64,000 nt of DNA from Achatina immaculata (Eukaryota; Mollusca; Gastropoda; Stylommatophora; Achatinidae): assembly GCA_009760885.1 (NCBI GenBank), contig CM019721.1, positions 17,966,196 to 18,030,195 on the forward strand, given 5' to 3'. The notes under the pieces were generated by a model that had not been told where the DNA came from, ran no database searches, and worked only from the letters and a program-made list of their open reading frames with translations. Position numbers and translations under genes: made by a program. Below, one piece after another: positions 10,432 through 21,789 of this stretch; within the stretch, counting starts at the first letter, position 1; every line of letters starts with the position of its first letter.

Positions 10432-10520
10432 AGCCCACCCACCCCCCCCCCACACACACACATACACACACACGCTCACATAAACACACAAGTCTGTTTG
10501 TTTGTTTGTTTGTTTGTTTT
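10432..10520 (-). repeat. Simple repeats just downstream of a splice donor
   Basis: In transcript sense the intron begins with about ten ordinary bases. It then has (CAAA)n (10497-10520), a long GU-rich run (about 10449-10490), a G homopolymer and GGGTGGGTGGGC. The donor of the EF-hand exon is at 10529. Confidence 0.9.
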
Positions 10521-10529
10521 GGCACTGAC

Positions 10530-10673
10530 CGTTGGTGTCCGCGTGTTTTATCATGTCTTCCACCTCTGTCTGTGTGTAGTCATGTCCAAGTGTCCGTAGC
10601 ACACCGCCTAGCTCCTCGCACGAGATCTTCCCATCATTGTTCTTATCGAACAAGTCAAAGGCTTGTTTCATTT
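10530..10673 (-). CDS. Calmodulin-like EF-hand protein, second visible coding exon (EF-hand 1 and start of EF-hand 2)
   Basis: Acceptor TTTTCAG (ending at 10674) opens this minus-strand exon. Its AA completes a Glu codon with the G left by exon 40050-40188, giving RERLEMKQAFDLFDKNNDG, a typical calmodulin-family first helix. Loop 1 (residues 29-40) is DKNNDGKISCEE, a complete EF-hand loop. The segment LGGVLRTLGHDYTQTEVEDM corresponds to the calmodulin LGTVMRSLGQNPTEAEL region. The exon ends inside loop 2 after ADTN plus one base (donor G/GTCAGT). Residues 20-67 are encoded, all in frame and without stops. With its neighbours it forms the N-terminal lobe of a four-EF-hand calcium sensor. Confidence 0.95.
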
Positions 10674-10903
10674 CTGAAAATAAGAAGAGGTCAAATGTTA
10701 GAGACGTGTCTCATTTTTGGAGATGAGATGAGATAAAACTTCAAAGACTTTATTTCTGAAAAGGACAAGAGAGAACGGGATCATTTTGTCTGATTTTGTT
10801 TCTTATGTAGCTCATTTAGTGAACGTGCATGTATGTGTTCATTATTTTGTATGTTATAGGCTTTTTTAAAAAAATGATGCTCACTACGAAGATCTTTGGC
10901 TGA

Positions 10904-11517
10904 AATGTCTGAGGGAGATACTAATATAATAATAATAATAATGGAGATACAATGCGGGAAATTAAAAGGAGGACATCTATTGCTCTTCAGAAAGTAAAAC
11001 AAATAAAGAATCTGTGGAGAGGAGCAGACAGAACCACTAAAATAATATTTTTAAGGGCATGCATCTTTCCTATCGCAACATATGCCTGTGAGACCTGGAC
11101 ACTTAACAAAACAGCTGAGAAGCACATAAATGCCTTTGAATGTAAATGCTATAGAAGAGTTCTCCAAATATCGTGGACACAAAAAAGAACAAATATATCT
11201 ATACTACAAGAGCTTAATATTGAAGAAGGCTGGCTAGTAAAGAGGATTAAAGAGAGAAAACTTAAATATTTTGGCCACATTAAACGTCATGATAATTTAG
11301 AGAAGGCCGTATTGGAAGGATACATAATGGGAAAAAGAAAAAGAGGAAGACCGAAACGAAGATGGCTGCAAGACATCGTTGATGATCTGGAAATGGATGC
11401 AGCAGCAGCAGGCCATCTTGCTCACAACCGAGAGGCCTACAGGAGTGCTGTTTGGGAGGCAAAGTTCCGCAAGGGACATGCAAAGGAATGAATGAATGAA
11501 TGAATGTCTGAGGGAGA
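10904..11517 (+). mobile_element. LINE-A copy 3 with 15-bp target-site duplication
   Basis: The best-preserved LINE-A fragment. A 179-codon open frame from 10952 carries the whole C-terminal region, from REIKRRTSIALQKVKQIKN through KYFGHIKRHDNLEKA to the end. It then runs into GGGACATGCAAAGGAATGAA and a (GAAT)n tail. AATGTCTGAGGGAGA occurs at 10904-10918 and 11503-11517, so the 5'-truncated insert (10919-11502) is a genuine retrotransposition product. The catalytic reverse transcriptase domain is absent, so the copy is dead. Confidence 0.95.
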
Positions 11518-11570
11518 AGGTACTGTTTGATCTGGCAGTCAGCAACACATAACTGACGAGATAGCCTTCA

Positions 11571-11842
11571 GAGTTGGCGAACTATAGCTGATCAAAAACT
11601 CTGCCCAGCCTCTGTGTTGGTACCCCCTTCCCCCCCCCCCAATTAACAGGGCTAGTATGGCTAAAGGGGACAGGGATCGTCGTGGCCTCCAAGGCAGTGG
11701 AGCCTGATAAAGAAGTACTGCACACTCCCTGCTTTTTAGCTCCACTCAGAGGCGAAAAAAAAATAGGCCGGGTCCAGCTTCCAGTGTGACATGATGCTGT
11801 AGCTCAACATCATCTTCTTAGGAACATCAGCTTGAAGTTCCA
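11571..11842 (-). repeat. Family G interspersed repeat, copy 1
   Basis: A minus-strand match to the 300-bp family G (best copies 14855-15155 and 38845-39385). Shared words are CTGATGTTC, GATGATGTTGAGCTACAGC and the C/G homopolymer here at 11628-11641. It is non-coding and of unknown class. Confidence 0.75.
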
Positions 11843-12486
11843 TGGAGATGAAAGGAGTTTGTATTTCTTGTAACTGTAAAACTAGCTTAAACTGTATGTT
11901 ACTTACAGCTTATAGATTGTGCAAAAAATAGCTTTGTATTTATAAGTGATAAACAATGTATCCACCGCAAAGACCCATATCATAGTAAGAATTGACTCCC
12001 TTAAAAAAAAATAAATAAATAAACAAAAAAAGTACAACACAGCAACACAGTCTCTCCATCACGCGGCATCTCTATTAAAAAACCTGTCTCATGTAAGACC
12101 AGTATTCACAAAGATCACCCGAGATGGCGATCTAAGACCAGAAAAAAAAGACGTAAATAATGAATTTTCTGACACTAAATGCTAGCTTGTTTTTGGTATA
12201 ACTGCGTAGAATACGCTACAGTCTAATTAAAGCAGAATAGGGTTAAAGCAAAATAGGGTTTACGAGACTGAGTAGGTATCAGAAAGACAATTATGACGTA
12301 CGTCAGTTGAGTTATGAGTGACTAGTAACCGGAGAAGATAAGGAATTATTTAGACAACAAAAAAAAAAAAAACGTACGTGGTAAGGGAAAGTCACAAAGT
12401 CGATTTTCTCGGATGAATACGTCTTCCTGTCCGACGCGTTTAGTTTTATTTGTCTGAAATTTTCTCTCCCACCGAATGAGCTAAAC
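11843..12486 (-). other. Intronic stretch
   Basis: AT-rich sequence with (AAAT)n at about 12010-12023 and a poly-A at 12358-12372. No exon or known repeat. Confidence 0.6.
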
Positions 12487-12625
12487 CAGTGGTCCTCAAC
12501 ACTGACGTGCCACTTGGTATTTATATCCTTCACACAGTTTAAAATATTCTACATACGGATTTAATATAGTCTCCATGCACGAACTTTCATTAGTCCCTAC
12601 GCGGATCACAGTTTGGGAACCACTG
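12487..12625. mobile_element. Short hAT-type MITE
   Basis: A 139-bp segment with imperfect terminal inverted repeats CAGTGGTCCTCAACACTG (12487-12504) and CAGTTTGGGAACCACTG (12609-12625). The CAGTGGTTCTCAA...GAACCACTG ends are the common terminal signature of hAT-superfamily non-autonomous elements. It is too short to encode a transposase. The 8-bp target duplications expected of hAT are not evident, so the copy is old. Confidence 0.75.
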
Positions 12626-12767
12626 TGATAGGTGAAACTTTTGGTTAAACCGTAATAGTTCGAAATAGAATTTATAAAACTAGATTCTTAATGTGGGTGT
12701 AGGTTTGTCTTATTCGTATTCGATGTTTATAATTTTCTGTCGCTTCCTTGTCACATTTTTAAAAGCG

Positions 12768-13262
12768 GTGCTTGTCTATATTGTTGTTGATGGGTGAAAA
12801 TGTTGACTTGTTTGTCTACATTGTTGTTGATGGGTGTAAATGTTGACTTGTTTGTCTACATTGTTGTTGATAGGTGAAAATGTTGACTTGTTTGTCTACA
12901 TTGTTGTTGATGGGTGTAAATGTTGACTTGTTTGTCTACATTGTTGTTGATGGGTGTAAATGTTGACTTGTTTGTCTACATTGTTGTTGATGGGTGTAAA
13001 TGTTGACTTGTTTGTCTACATTGTTGTTGATGGGTGTAAATGTTGACTTGTTTGTCTACATTGTTGTTGATGGGTGTAAATGTTGACTTGTTTGTCTACA
13101 TTGTTGTTGATGGGTGTAAATGTTGACTTGTTTGTCTACATTGTTGTTAATGGGTGAAAATGTTGACTTGTTTGCTTACATCTCTGTTCAGGGATCAAAG
13201 TGTTGACGTGTTTGCTTACATCTCTGTTCAGGGATCAAAGTGTTGACGTGTTTGCTTACATT
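12768..13262. repeat. 40-bp minisatellite
   Basis: About 12 units of TGTTGACTTGTTTGTCTACA TTGTTGTTGATGGGTGTAAA. The last two to three switch to a TCTCTGTTCAGGGATCAAAG second half. Confidence 0.97.
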
Positions 13263-13905
13263 CTTTATCAAAGTGTTGATGTGAATGGAAAAAAGTGTTT
13301 GCAGAAAGTGCTGAAGATGATGATATTGTGTTGAAAAATAAAGTAAAAGTGGAACGAACCGGCGAACTGTTCTAATGTTCCACAGCAGACATATAAAGTA
13401 GTGGATCTGTCAGCTGGTTCTACCGCCATAGGGGGAGCATGTCGATTGTAATCCCTGCTGTCTAGTGACTGTATTTACCTGATGTCTGGGGGGCACCACG
13501 TAATGGTCGGAAAACTCTTGGGCATGTACAGTTCATTGTTGCTACTGGGGTAATCTGCTTTCAGATGTGCCTTAGTTCATGTTGCCGTATCGATGTAATA
13601 CATTAGCGTTTTTCAGTATGTCTAAAAGCTTATTCTATATTTATGCTTCATTGAGAAAACAAAATACTTGTTTATGTATTGAAGAAGAAAGATGAAATAA
13701 ATTATTATGGTCTGACAAGGTTATCTAGGGCTAACTAACCTGTTCCACCCCCTCAGAGTGTCCGTTAGAAAAATTATATGCAGATATTTAAGAGTGGCTT
13801 TTATCTTTCCTCCTCAAATGAGATTTGGTTACATTGTGTCGCGGTTGTGTGCCGTTTGGCCCAACACATCCGACTTCGGCCAACGTATAGTTTTTTTTTT
13901 CTTTT
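13263..13905 (-). other. Intronic stretch
   Basis: No exon or repeat family is recognised. A poly-T run lies at 13890-13905. Confidence 0.6.
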
Positions 13906-14033
13906 TAACGAGCTGTTTCTGTCTTCCCACGAGCTGTTTGGTCTTCCCACGAGCTGGTTGGTCTTCCCACGAGCTGATTCATCTTCCCACGAGCTGGTTC
14001 GTCTTCCCACGAGCTGGTTCGTCTTCCCACTGC
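13906..14033. repeat. 20-bp tandem repeat
   Basis: Six to seven units of CGAGCTGGTTGGTCTTCCCA. The open frames crossing it in both directions are by-products of the unit. Confidence 0.95.
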
Positions 14034-14854
14034 GATTCAGATTCACTTGGTCAATCTACCGTTTGTTTCCAGGGGCGTCACTGGGAGGTGGAATATGGTC
14101 CTGGCCGGCTATGGTTCGCCAACCCAAGCAGTCAGCTACGGGGTCGCTGACGGCTGTCTCATTCAGCTTGAGTAGGGCGTCTTCGCCCCTTAAACCCTTA
14201 ATTAGGGATCACGTGTTTCTACCAAGTGGTGGTGGAGCCAAGCTTAGAAGTTTCTTCCTTAGGCCGTTCTGGGAATTCAAGAGAACTACTATAAATTACT
14301 CGCAATCCGACTCCGTAGTTCTGTTTCAAGAGCCTCACGGCAACAAAATATTGATGTTCGCAGTCACGTGACGAGCCTTACCTATTGCGCCATATCTTGT
14401 AAATGCACCAGGATACATTTGTTAAAGCTTAAGTACATTTTCTGAAACCTTGATTAACGTTCCGTGTAGCTGTCATGGTGATGTGGATGTGTTAATGTCG
14501 CTACTGGATCTCCGTGGTAATTGGCTTGAACCAGTCACCTAATTACGCTAATGGATATATCAATCGCTCCTGTACGAGTTTATCTATCTAGCCGGCAGCC
14601 AATTATAGATCGTTGATAATGTTACGATAACGGGGGAGATCTCGTGAGAACTAGATTTTAAACAGAACCGAAATTTGTGTGGTTATTTCTACTGTTGAGG
14701 CTAGAATGCTGTTAATATCGTTTATGTTGTAATATGAAACATATCAGAGAAATGACGATTGCGGTAAAACTGGTTTCAGTAATAAAGGTAGACAGGAGCG
14801 TATGGTTCAGTTTTACAAAAAACAAAAAAAAGATCTCTCGACCTGTCTTGTGCT
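14034..14854 (-). other. Intronic stretch with a small family G fragment
   Basis: Bases about 14075-14125 resemble the family G segment around GGCTATGGTTCGCCAACCC. The remainder holds nothing recognisable. The plus frame to 14371 has no domain. Confidence 0.5.
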
Positions 14855-15155
14855 ATCTCCCTGTAAATGCTATCTGGTGTTCTTTGCAGCCGATGCTGTA
14901 GAGGTGTTGAGGCACAACACTGTATCGGCGTGGAAGCGGGTTATGACAGCTACTTTATCAGTCCCGGAGTACAGCTAAAAAACAGGTGGGGGGTGTGCAA
15001 TGCTTATTTAGCAGACTCCATCACCATGGGGACTATGGCGATCCCTGCCCCGTTAGCCAGGCTAGGCCTGTCACTGGGGTTACCAAAGGAGAGGTGGGAC
15101 AGGGTCTTGGTCAGCTATAGATCGCTGATTGCCTCATCGGACAGCGTCTTCACCC
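14855..15155 (+). repeat. Family G interspersed repeat, copy 2 (near full length)
   Basis: Runs from TCTCCCTGTAAATGC, through GCAGCCGATGCTGTAGAGGT, a G-run, TGTGCAATGCTT, CACCATGGGGACTATGG and GACAGGGTCTTGGTCAGCTA, to CAGCGTCTTCACC. It has only one copy of the 34-bp motif that is expanded in copies at 26.8 and 39.1 kb. No protein is evident. A SINE or MITE origin is possible but not shown. Confidence 0.8.
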
Positions 15156-15414
15156 CCTTACAAAACAAGATAGAAAGAGTGAGGAAAGTGGGCTGGAACA
15201 AGAGTGACAGAAAGTAAGTTGAACACATATAAATGAAGAACATACAACAAGACCAATATTCCAGAAAAACTCAAGGATCACATACAGAAACAACACGACA
15301 GATAAAACCAAGGGACAGAAGAACTCAATGTTTTTTAAAGTCGTAAATATATTCTATCGTTTTAAATTTGTAGATAAGTTATATCGTGTACTTATAAATA
15401 TGTACAGTACATCC

Positions 15415-15700
15415 TATTGTCAATAAAATTACAAGTTCTATCGTGTATTTACTCATTAATAATTGTCAATGAAAATACAAGTTCTATTGTGTATTTACTC
15501 ATTAATAATTGTCAATGAAAATACAAGTTCTATTGTGTATTTACTCATTAATAATTGTCAATGAAAATACAAGTTCTATTGTGTATTTACTCATTAATAA
15601 TTGTCAATGAAAATACAAGTTCTATTGTGTATTTACTCATTAATAACTGTCAATGAAAATACAAGTTCTATCGTTCACTCATTAATAATTGCCAATGAAA
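15415..15700. repeat. 46-bp tandem repeat
   Basis: About six units containing TCAATGAAAATACAAGTTCT ATTGTGTATTTACTCATTAA. The outer units are the most diverged. Confidence 0.97.
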
Positions 15701-15923
15701 ATATGATATTTATCACAAAATACAGCCTCTTCAGTCACAGATAAATTCTACCACGTGCAAGAAAGATAATCAAGAGTGAATATAAGGAAATAAGCACAAA
15801 ACTAAGGTTATCGAGCAGTTACGGCCGGCGTAGGAAGAGACATTGTCAGTCAGTAAATGAATTTCGCACGTTTTAAATTTAAAAAAAACTGAAGCATATC
15901 TTAATAAGCTTATTGGTACATGA

Positions 15924-15930
15924 AATTCAG

Positions 15931-15990
<60 letters not shown>
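15924..15990. repeat. (TA)n microsatellite
   Basis: An uninterrupted AT run of about 67 bp. Confidence 0.98.
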
Positions 15991-15992
<2 letters not shown>

Positions 15993-16496
15993 CTTTAAGC
16001 CTTGTGTTTACAATATGACACCACGTGACAGACGAAGTTGAACTTTCGTCTGTTACTAATTTGCCTGCCGTCCGTCCGTCCGTCCGTCCATCCATCCATC
16101 CATCCATCCGATAATGCACAATTACTGTCAAAAATACTTCTTGTACCATCTAGCAAAGCAGTAAATAAATACCCCCTCCCAACCACTTGTCCAGATCTCC
16201 AGCCAGTCTGTATAAGTGCCCTTGCTGTAGTGCATGCTGTCAGTCCAGCAGTTCTTTGTCATGTTTTCTTTGGTTAGTCTTTGTTTCTCTTTCCTTCGGG
16301 TATACACTGCAAGACTGATTCATCAATACAGTTGGGGGGGGGGGTCTGTCGTAAAAACACTGATATGTATACTGCTTCAGCTGAAGTCTTTTTTTTTTTT
16401 TTGGCAATCGAGGACGCATGTAGAGAGTTTTATCTTGCGACCAGCATTGTTGTGATGAATGCTACTTATTCTCATGTGTGCATTCCAGTATAAAAG
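15991..16496 (-). other. Intronic stretch with short simple repeats
   Basis: (GTCC)n/(ATCC)n lies at 16073-16109. G and T homopolymers lie at about 16334-16345 and 16388-16402. Nothing else is recognised. Confidence 0.6.
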
Positions 16497-17302
16497 ACTC
16501 TGTCCGATTGGGCAATCAGCGACCTGTAGCTGATATGCTAGCGTCAGGGTTAGTTGACCAAGACAGCCGACTAAGACCCTGTCCCACCTCTCCGTTGGTA
16601 CCCATAGTGAAGGGCCTAGCCTGGCTAACGGGGCAGGGATCGTCATAGTCCCCATGGTGGTGGAGTCTGTTAAAGAAGCAGTGCACAAGCATATCCCCCC
16701 CCCCTTTTTTTTGAGGCGTGGAATTCATTCCCTTTTCTTCCCGCTGGAGTAGGGCTGGGAAGAAGCCACATCGAGAGATCGGATTGTATCAAGAGCATTC
16801 TTGACCTCGAAGGTGCGTGTGTGTCCTGTTTTACCCAGGTACTGGGTGTGCCAACACACTTCATCTTCTGCAGGTCGGGGGGGTCCCGGACAGGAGGGCT
16901 ACATCATGTGCGTGCTCGCGATGCTCGACATTAGGTTGCACTCCGTTTAACTACGGTACAGCTTTGAATTATCCGTTAAATCTTATTAGAATTTCACTAT
17001 AAGAGTATGTTTTAGCGAGGTCCTGCCAATCGGGTCTAGATAATGTCACTAGATTGTGGTCCGTGTGGGAATTGAGTCCGAAATATGAAGAATTGTTTCA
17101 CTAGTCCATAGCACGTAGTACGCCGGTCTTGACTGGAAGTCCTTTCTTTCCCCCCCCCCCCCCCCCCCCCTGCTTTTTAGCTGCACTCTGGGACTGAAAA
17201 AATAGCTGTCATAACCCACTCCGACTCCAATACGATGGTGAAGCCCAACACCTCCACAACATCGACTGCAAAGAACAACAGCTCACAGTTACAAGGAGAT
17301 AG
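16497..17302 (-). repeat. Family G copy split by a 440-bp insertion
   Basis: Bases 16497-16700 are the 3' half of a minus-strand family G copy, ending in the C-run at about 16696. The 5' half resumes at the C-run near 17150 (CTGCTTTTTAGCTGCACTC) and continues to about 17302. The intervening segment is unlike family G and I do not recognise it. Confidence 0.7.
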
Positions 17303-17880
17303 CACAAGACAAAACAAGACCAAGCATTCCTATAGTTATTTAGTCATTTCCGTACCGCACGCAGAAACCAGGCTACCAATAACCAAACTTAGGCAGCTGA
17401 TCAGGGCGCGGACATCTTACGGGCAGATGTAGCGATATAAACGCTGTGGGTTTTTTTTTAAGTCGCGCAAGCTTTCATGTTATATGCTTTTTTTTATGTC
17501 AAGATAAATATCACGACACTGCTTTATTCCGCGGTTCGGGATTCGCAATTTTAAATTGTCGTCAGAGTTTAAGGGACTGCACGGAGAATTGGGCACGTGT
17601 CATTGTCCTCAAGAAGACAAATCCTCTGTATTTGCTGTATTTTGACAGTTTTGTGAGGGCTTGGAAGTAAACATTTCGAACACCGGGCGACTAAATCTCA
17701 GAGTAAATTGCAATTAACAGTTATTGTTCCTTTTTTTTGTGATTGCACTTTTTAAATCTTTTCAGACGACGGCTTTGCTCTCAGATATAAATATTTCGAA
17801 ATCGGAATTTGTTTTCCTTGTGGGAAAAATGTGTGTGTGTTTGTGTGTGCGTGTGTGGGGGGGGGGGGGGATGTTGTGTC
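17303..17880 (-). other. Intronic stretch
   Basis: No recognised exon or repeat. A GT-rich run and a G homopolymer lie at 17830-17870. Confidence 0.55.
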
Positions 17881-18185
17881 ACAGTTCTTGTCACTCTCAC
17901 GTCAAGAACAAACCATCCGTCTTCAGTCTACGCGCAGGACACTGTCGAGTCCGAGCACACCTATTTCGCCTCGACCTGTCACAAACACACACACACGCGT
18001 ACGCGCGAGACAGGCTTCCAAGACTCCGAAGCGCGTCTTGCAGCTCTGTCCCTCCTCCTCCTCCTCCTCCATCAAGGAGCCCAAATCCAGCTCTGGCTGT
18101 TGGGAGCTGCACAGGAATACAGACTTTGGGGGAGGGAGGGGGTGTGCAGAGCAAGACCGCCAAAAGATTGCACAGTTTCAAAAGC
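17881..18185 (+). repeat. Paired repeat P, copy 1
   Basis: A diverged direct match to 39481-39785. In both, GTCAAGAACAAAC is followed by a CCGAGCACACCT-like segment, TCGCCTCG, CCTGTCACA(CA)n, AAGACAGG, a run of C and T, and finally AAGATTGCACA or AAGACTGCACA. Conservation on both sides of a CA microsatellite points to a shared origin. The identity is unknown. Confidence 0.65.
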
Positions 18186-18369
18186 ATTCGCTAAGAGAAT
18201 GGGGAAAGTCGCTAATTACTGAAGTGAAGGAGACACGCATGAAATATATCACCCGGAACTGGAAGATCTCAAACTGTTGCCATTTGTACTTTCATGCCGG
18301 AAATAAATCACCGGGGCATAAATTACATCTTGGCGGACAGACCAACCGTCAAAACATGAACATCAGTGG

Positions 18370-18825
18370 AGGAGCAGGCAATGGAACCCAGAAACAAGGC
18401 ACTGAAATTAGTCACAGGAATTAGACACAGAAATCATCATCATCATCATGTGCCGTGCCGACTGGCGTTGGCTATTATGCTTCTCCAGAGTATCCGATCC
18501 TTCATGCAGGCCATCAGCTCAGTTGGTGATCTCCTCTCACACCATCCCGTCAGACTGTCCAGTATCATTAGACACAGAAATGGGGCACTGAAACTAGGCA
18601 CTGAATTTAGGCACAAAAATGAGGCACAGAAACGAGGCTATTAAACGAGGCACTGAAATGAGGCTCTGAAACTAGGCATTGAAATTAGGCACAGGAAATA
18701 AGGGACTGAAATTAGGCACAGGAATGAGGCACTGAAATTAGGTACAGAAATGAGGCTCTGAAACTAAGCACAGAAATGAGGCACTGAAATGAGATACAGA
18801 AATGAGGCAGAGAAATGACGCTTGT
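18370..18825. repeat. Degenerate short tandem repeat
   Basis: Repeated forms of GAGGCACTGAAATTAGGCAC and AGACACAGAAATG, with a period of roughly 14-30 bp. The array is interrupted by the LINE fragment at 18435-18566. Confidence 0.85.
18420..18581 (-). mobile_element. LINE-K fragment with 15-bp target-site duplication
   Basis: The body 18435-18566 translates on the minus strand as TGWCERRSPTELMACMKDR and continues ILWRSIIANASRHGT to a stop, then a (GAT)n tail. This is a widespread C-terminal signature of animal LINE ORF2 proteins. ATTAGACACAGAAAT flanks it at 18420-18434 and 18567-18581. It is strongly 5'-truncated (132 bp). Confidence 0.92.
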
Positions 18826-19026
18826 AACAGAGGTCATTTGGAAGTATGATTAGGAAGAAAGAGTTCAGGGACAATAAGGCTTCAAGGGAAGCACTGGTTG
18901 TGGACGCTGTGTAAGTAATGAACTACTACATTATATATCGAATGAGTCTTTCAACACCTGTCAGATACTTCTAAGATTTACAGATTGATCGTTATGGACT
19001 TATTAACTTTTTTTTTCTGTTTTCCT

Positions 19027-19643
19027 ATGTGAGAGGCAGCTGAAATATGTGTCAATGCGGAAAAATTGGAAGAAGTAGAGAGTTTTGAATATCTTGGATC
19101 ACTAATAACTAATAATGGGGATACAATTAGGGAAATTAAAAGGAGGACATCTATCGCTCTTCAAAAAGTAAAACAACTAAAGAATCTGTGGAGAGCAACA
19201 GACAGAACTATAAAAATAAGATTTTTAAGGGCATGCATCTTTCCCATCGCAAAATGTGAGACCTGGACACTTAACAAAACAGCTGAGAAACACATAAATA
19301 CCTTTGAATGTAAATGCTACAGAAGAGTTCTTCAAATATCGTGGACACAAAAAAGAACTTAATATTAAAGAAGGCTGGCTAGTAAAGAGAGAAAACTTAA
19401 ATATTTTGGACACATTAAACGTCATGATAATCTAGAGAAGCTCGTCTTGGTAGGGTTCATTAATGGGAAAAAGAAAGAGAGGAAGACCAAGACGAAGATG
19501 GTTGCAAGACATCGTTGATGATCTGCAAATGGATGCATCAGCAGCAGGCCATCTTGCTTACAGCCGAGAGGCCTACAGGAGTGCTGTTAAGGAGGCAAAG
19601 TTCCGCAAGAGACATGCAAATGAATGACTTACTGATGTGAGAG
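19027..19643 (+). mobile_element. LINE-A copy 4 with 9-bp target-site duplication
   Basis: The body 19036-19634 encodes EEVESFEYLGSLITNNGDTI, KRRTSIALQKVKQLKNLW and CETWTLNKTAEKH. It has a frameshift near 19365, where part of the SILQELN region is deleted. It ends GACATGCAAATGAATGACT. ATGTGAGAG flanks at 19027-19035 and 19635-19643. Confidence 0.9.
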
Positions 19644-19742
19644 TATACAGTAAACATTGAAATAACTGACAGTGAATAATATAGTGACGATGGACGATGA
19701 ACAATAACCACATCAAACAAAAAGGTTAACAAGAAAAAGTTA

Positions 19743-19992
19743 AAATTCCAGATTCCACGCCTTTAAGGTATACTGCCGGGTACGGGTGTTAGACCCGTCT
19801 TTCCGAGAGGGTGATGTGGCCAGAATCACACCTGGCGGCATTTCTCTGGTACCCATTTTTAGAGGCCGGGTGGCCTCCGGGGACTTTATGGTGTGGTGGT
19901 ACCAGAAAAAGAAGTTCTCGGTCCCGGGAATTGCACCCGGTACCACGGGATTAGAAGGCGGAACGCCGAACAACCACTCAGCCAACCATGTC
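19743..19992 (-). mobile_element. tRNA-derived SINE (Leu/Ser-like head)
   Basis: On the minus strand the head reads GGTTGGCTGAGTGGTTGTTC (A-box-like), then a long variable-arm-like segment, then GGGTGCAATTCCCGG (B-box-like). The body carries AAATGGGTACCAGAGAAATG. The A-box wording and long variable arm suggest a leucine or serine tRNA ancestor. No clear target duplication is seen. Confidence 0.85.
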
Positions 19993-20182
19993 GCTACGTA
20001 TCAAATAAGAACAATAAATTATGCAACGTATAAAACAAGATTCATAAACAGAATATATGTGTTTTACAATGTCGGTGTGTGTGTGGGGGGGGGGGGGGAA
20101 TTGAGGTGTCGAGAAAAAGGGGAAGGGGGGGGGAAACAAGTTTTTAGCCTTGATTTGGGCAGAAGCTAACCTAGTTCTCGTC

Positions 20183-20571
20183 ATGATGGTACATATCATC
20201 ATCATCATCATCATTATCATCATCATCATCATCATCGCCTTTCCTCCCTTGAGAGCATAGGCCACGGAAAAAAGGCTCTCCAGTCATCCCTGTTCTTGGA
20301 ATTATTCTCTGCTTCCTTCCATGTGCATCCCTTGTCTCTGAGCTTTTCTCTTCTCCAAGTAAGTCTAGGTCTTTCTCGTTTTCTATTTCCTTGAGGATTC
20401 CACGTCAGTGCCTGTCTTGCTATGCTGGTGTCGGGTTTCCTCAGAGTGTGGCCAATTCACCTCCACTTCCTAGACATGATTTGTAGGTTCATAAGTTCTT
20501 GTTCTGCCCCTTCCCAGACCGCCTCGTTCCTGATCTTCTCCTGCCTTTTAATGTTTAAAATGATGGTACAT
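20183..20571 (-). mobile_element. LINE-D copy 1 with 12-bp target-site duplication
   Basis: The minus-strand body 20195-20559 includes the [24 protein letters not shown] C-terminal region, followed by a stop and a (GAT)n tail (plus-strand ATC run 20196-20236). ATGATGGTACAT occurs at 20183-20194 and 20560-20571. Confidence 0.9.
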
Positions 20572-21789
20572 TTACATGAACTTAATTTCTAGACTTTTTA
20601 AACCTATGTATTTTATAAATGTGTACCAAGACGCACAATTTATTTCTATGAATATGTGTACCACTATCATCAAGCTATTAGCGACATCATGTTGTGTATT
20701 TTATATCTATATCCATATCCACAATAAGGCGTCACTGCTACTGCTGAACGTACAAAACTCTGATTCACCCAAGAAGCCAATCGATAGATGAGAGTGACTC
20801 GTTACACAGCATAAAATCGATCAGGGCCGAAGGACTCCATCAAATCCAACTTGAAAGCCATTTCATTGTCTTAATCCCATGGCATCTTTGCTTCAGATAG
20901 TCATTAAATTCACTGTGTGCTCTCAGTGAATGCTTTGAATAAAACAGTCGCTCAATAGATAACCCGCCCACAGTAACATTCAAGGAAATGAAGAGGCAGA
21001 CAGACTGGGGGTAGAGAGAGACTGGGGGGAGAATGTAACAGATCGATAGAAGCACGAAATAGGAAGAGACAAAGAACAGACATATAAAAACAAAAGGATA
21101 AAAAACATCATCATAAAGCAAAGGCAGATAGTGAATACTGTCATGAAAAAATCCCAAGTGGTAATCTTCCGACTGAGAATAAGACATTGCAGGGCGAGGC
21201 ATCATCTGTACCTAAAGCTGAAAATTTGGCCCAACAGACCTATGGGAACAGATCTTCCGCTTACCCGCTTGAAGCAGACGTAAACACATTTTCTACTCAC
21301 GGCTTTCGTCCCGTACACTTGCACCAAGATATCACGCGTTTCCGTCGCCGTTTTCCCCCACCAATTCGAAGCAGAACTTGATGTTCACTCGTTGCTCTAT
21401 TGCGCTGTGACCCTACCTCTCACACTGACTGCTTTCGACTACCCCCAGCGGGTTTACCCTGTCGGTCACGTGTACTCCACGCTAGGTGGCGCTTCTCGAC
21501 GTGTCTCTGGATAGCCATGTGCATGGCCACGTACCTAGCCCATGTTGCCGTTGAGATATCGGACCATTCACAGAATTTTTTAGACACACCTCGCATGTGC
21601 CTGTAGCAAAGAGTTGCCAGCCATACAACCTACTTAGGCAAAGGACTTGGCCAGAACACCCATATCCCTTAGATGTCTTAATAACATGGAAACGGGTAAA
21701 TCATAAAATTAAAAAAAAACCAAACTATTCTGAGTTCACTCACTGTCAGCACAATCAGAGATCAAATATGTTGAGACGCTTTCTCATAA
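20572..21789 (-). other. Intronic stretch
   Basis: No recognised exon or repeat. Bases 21190-21610 are more GC-rich than the surroundings but their open frames carry no recognisable domain. Confidence 0.5.

Noticed and set aside
10952..11491. 179-codon frame as a host gene
   Set aside because: It is the C-terminal part of LINE-A copy 3, bounded by a 15-bp target duplication and lacking the catalytic domain.
13778..14371. 197-codon plus frame
   Set aside because: It crosses the 20-bp array and a family G fragment, and has no domain.
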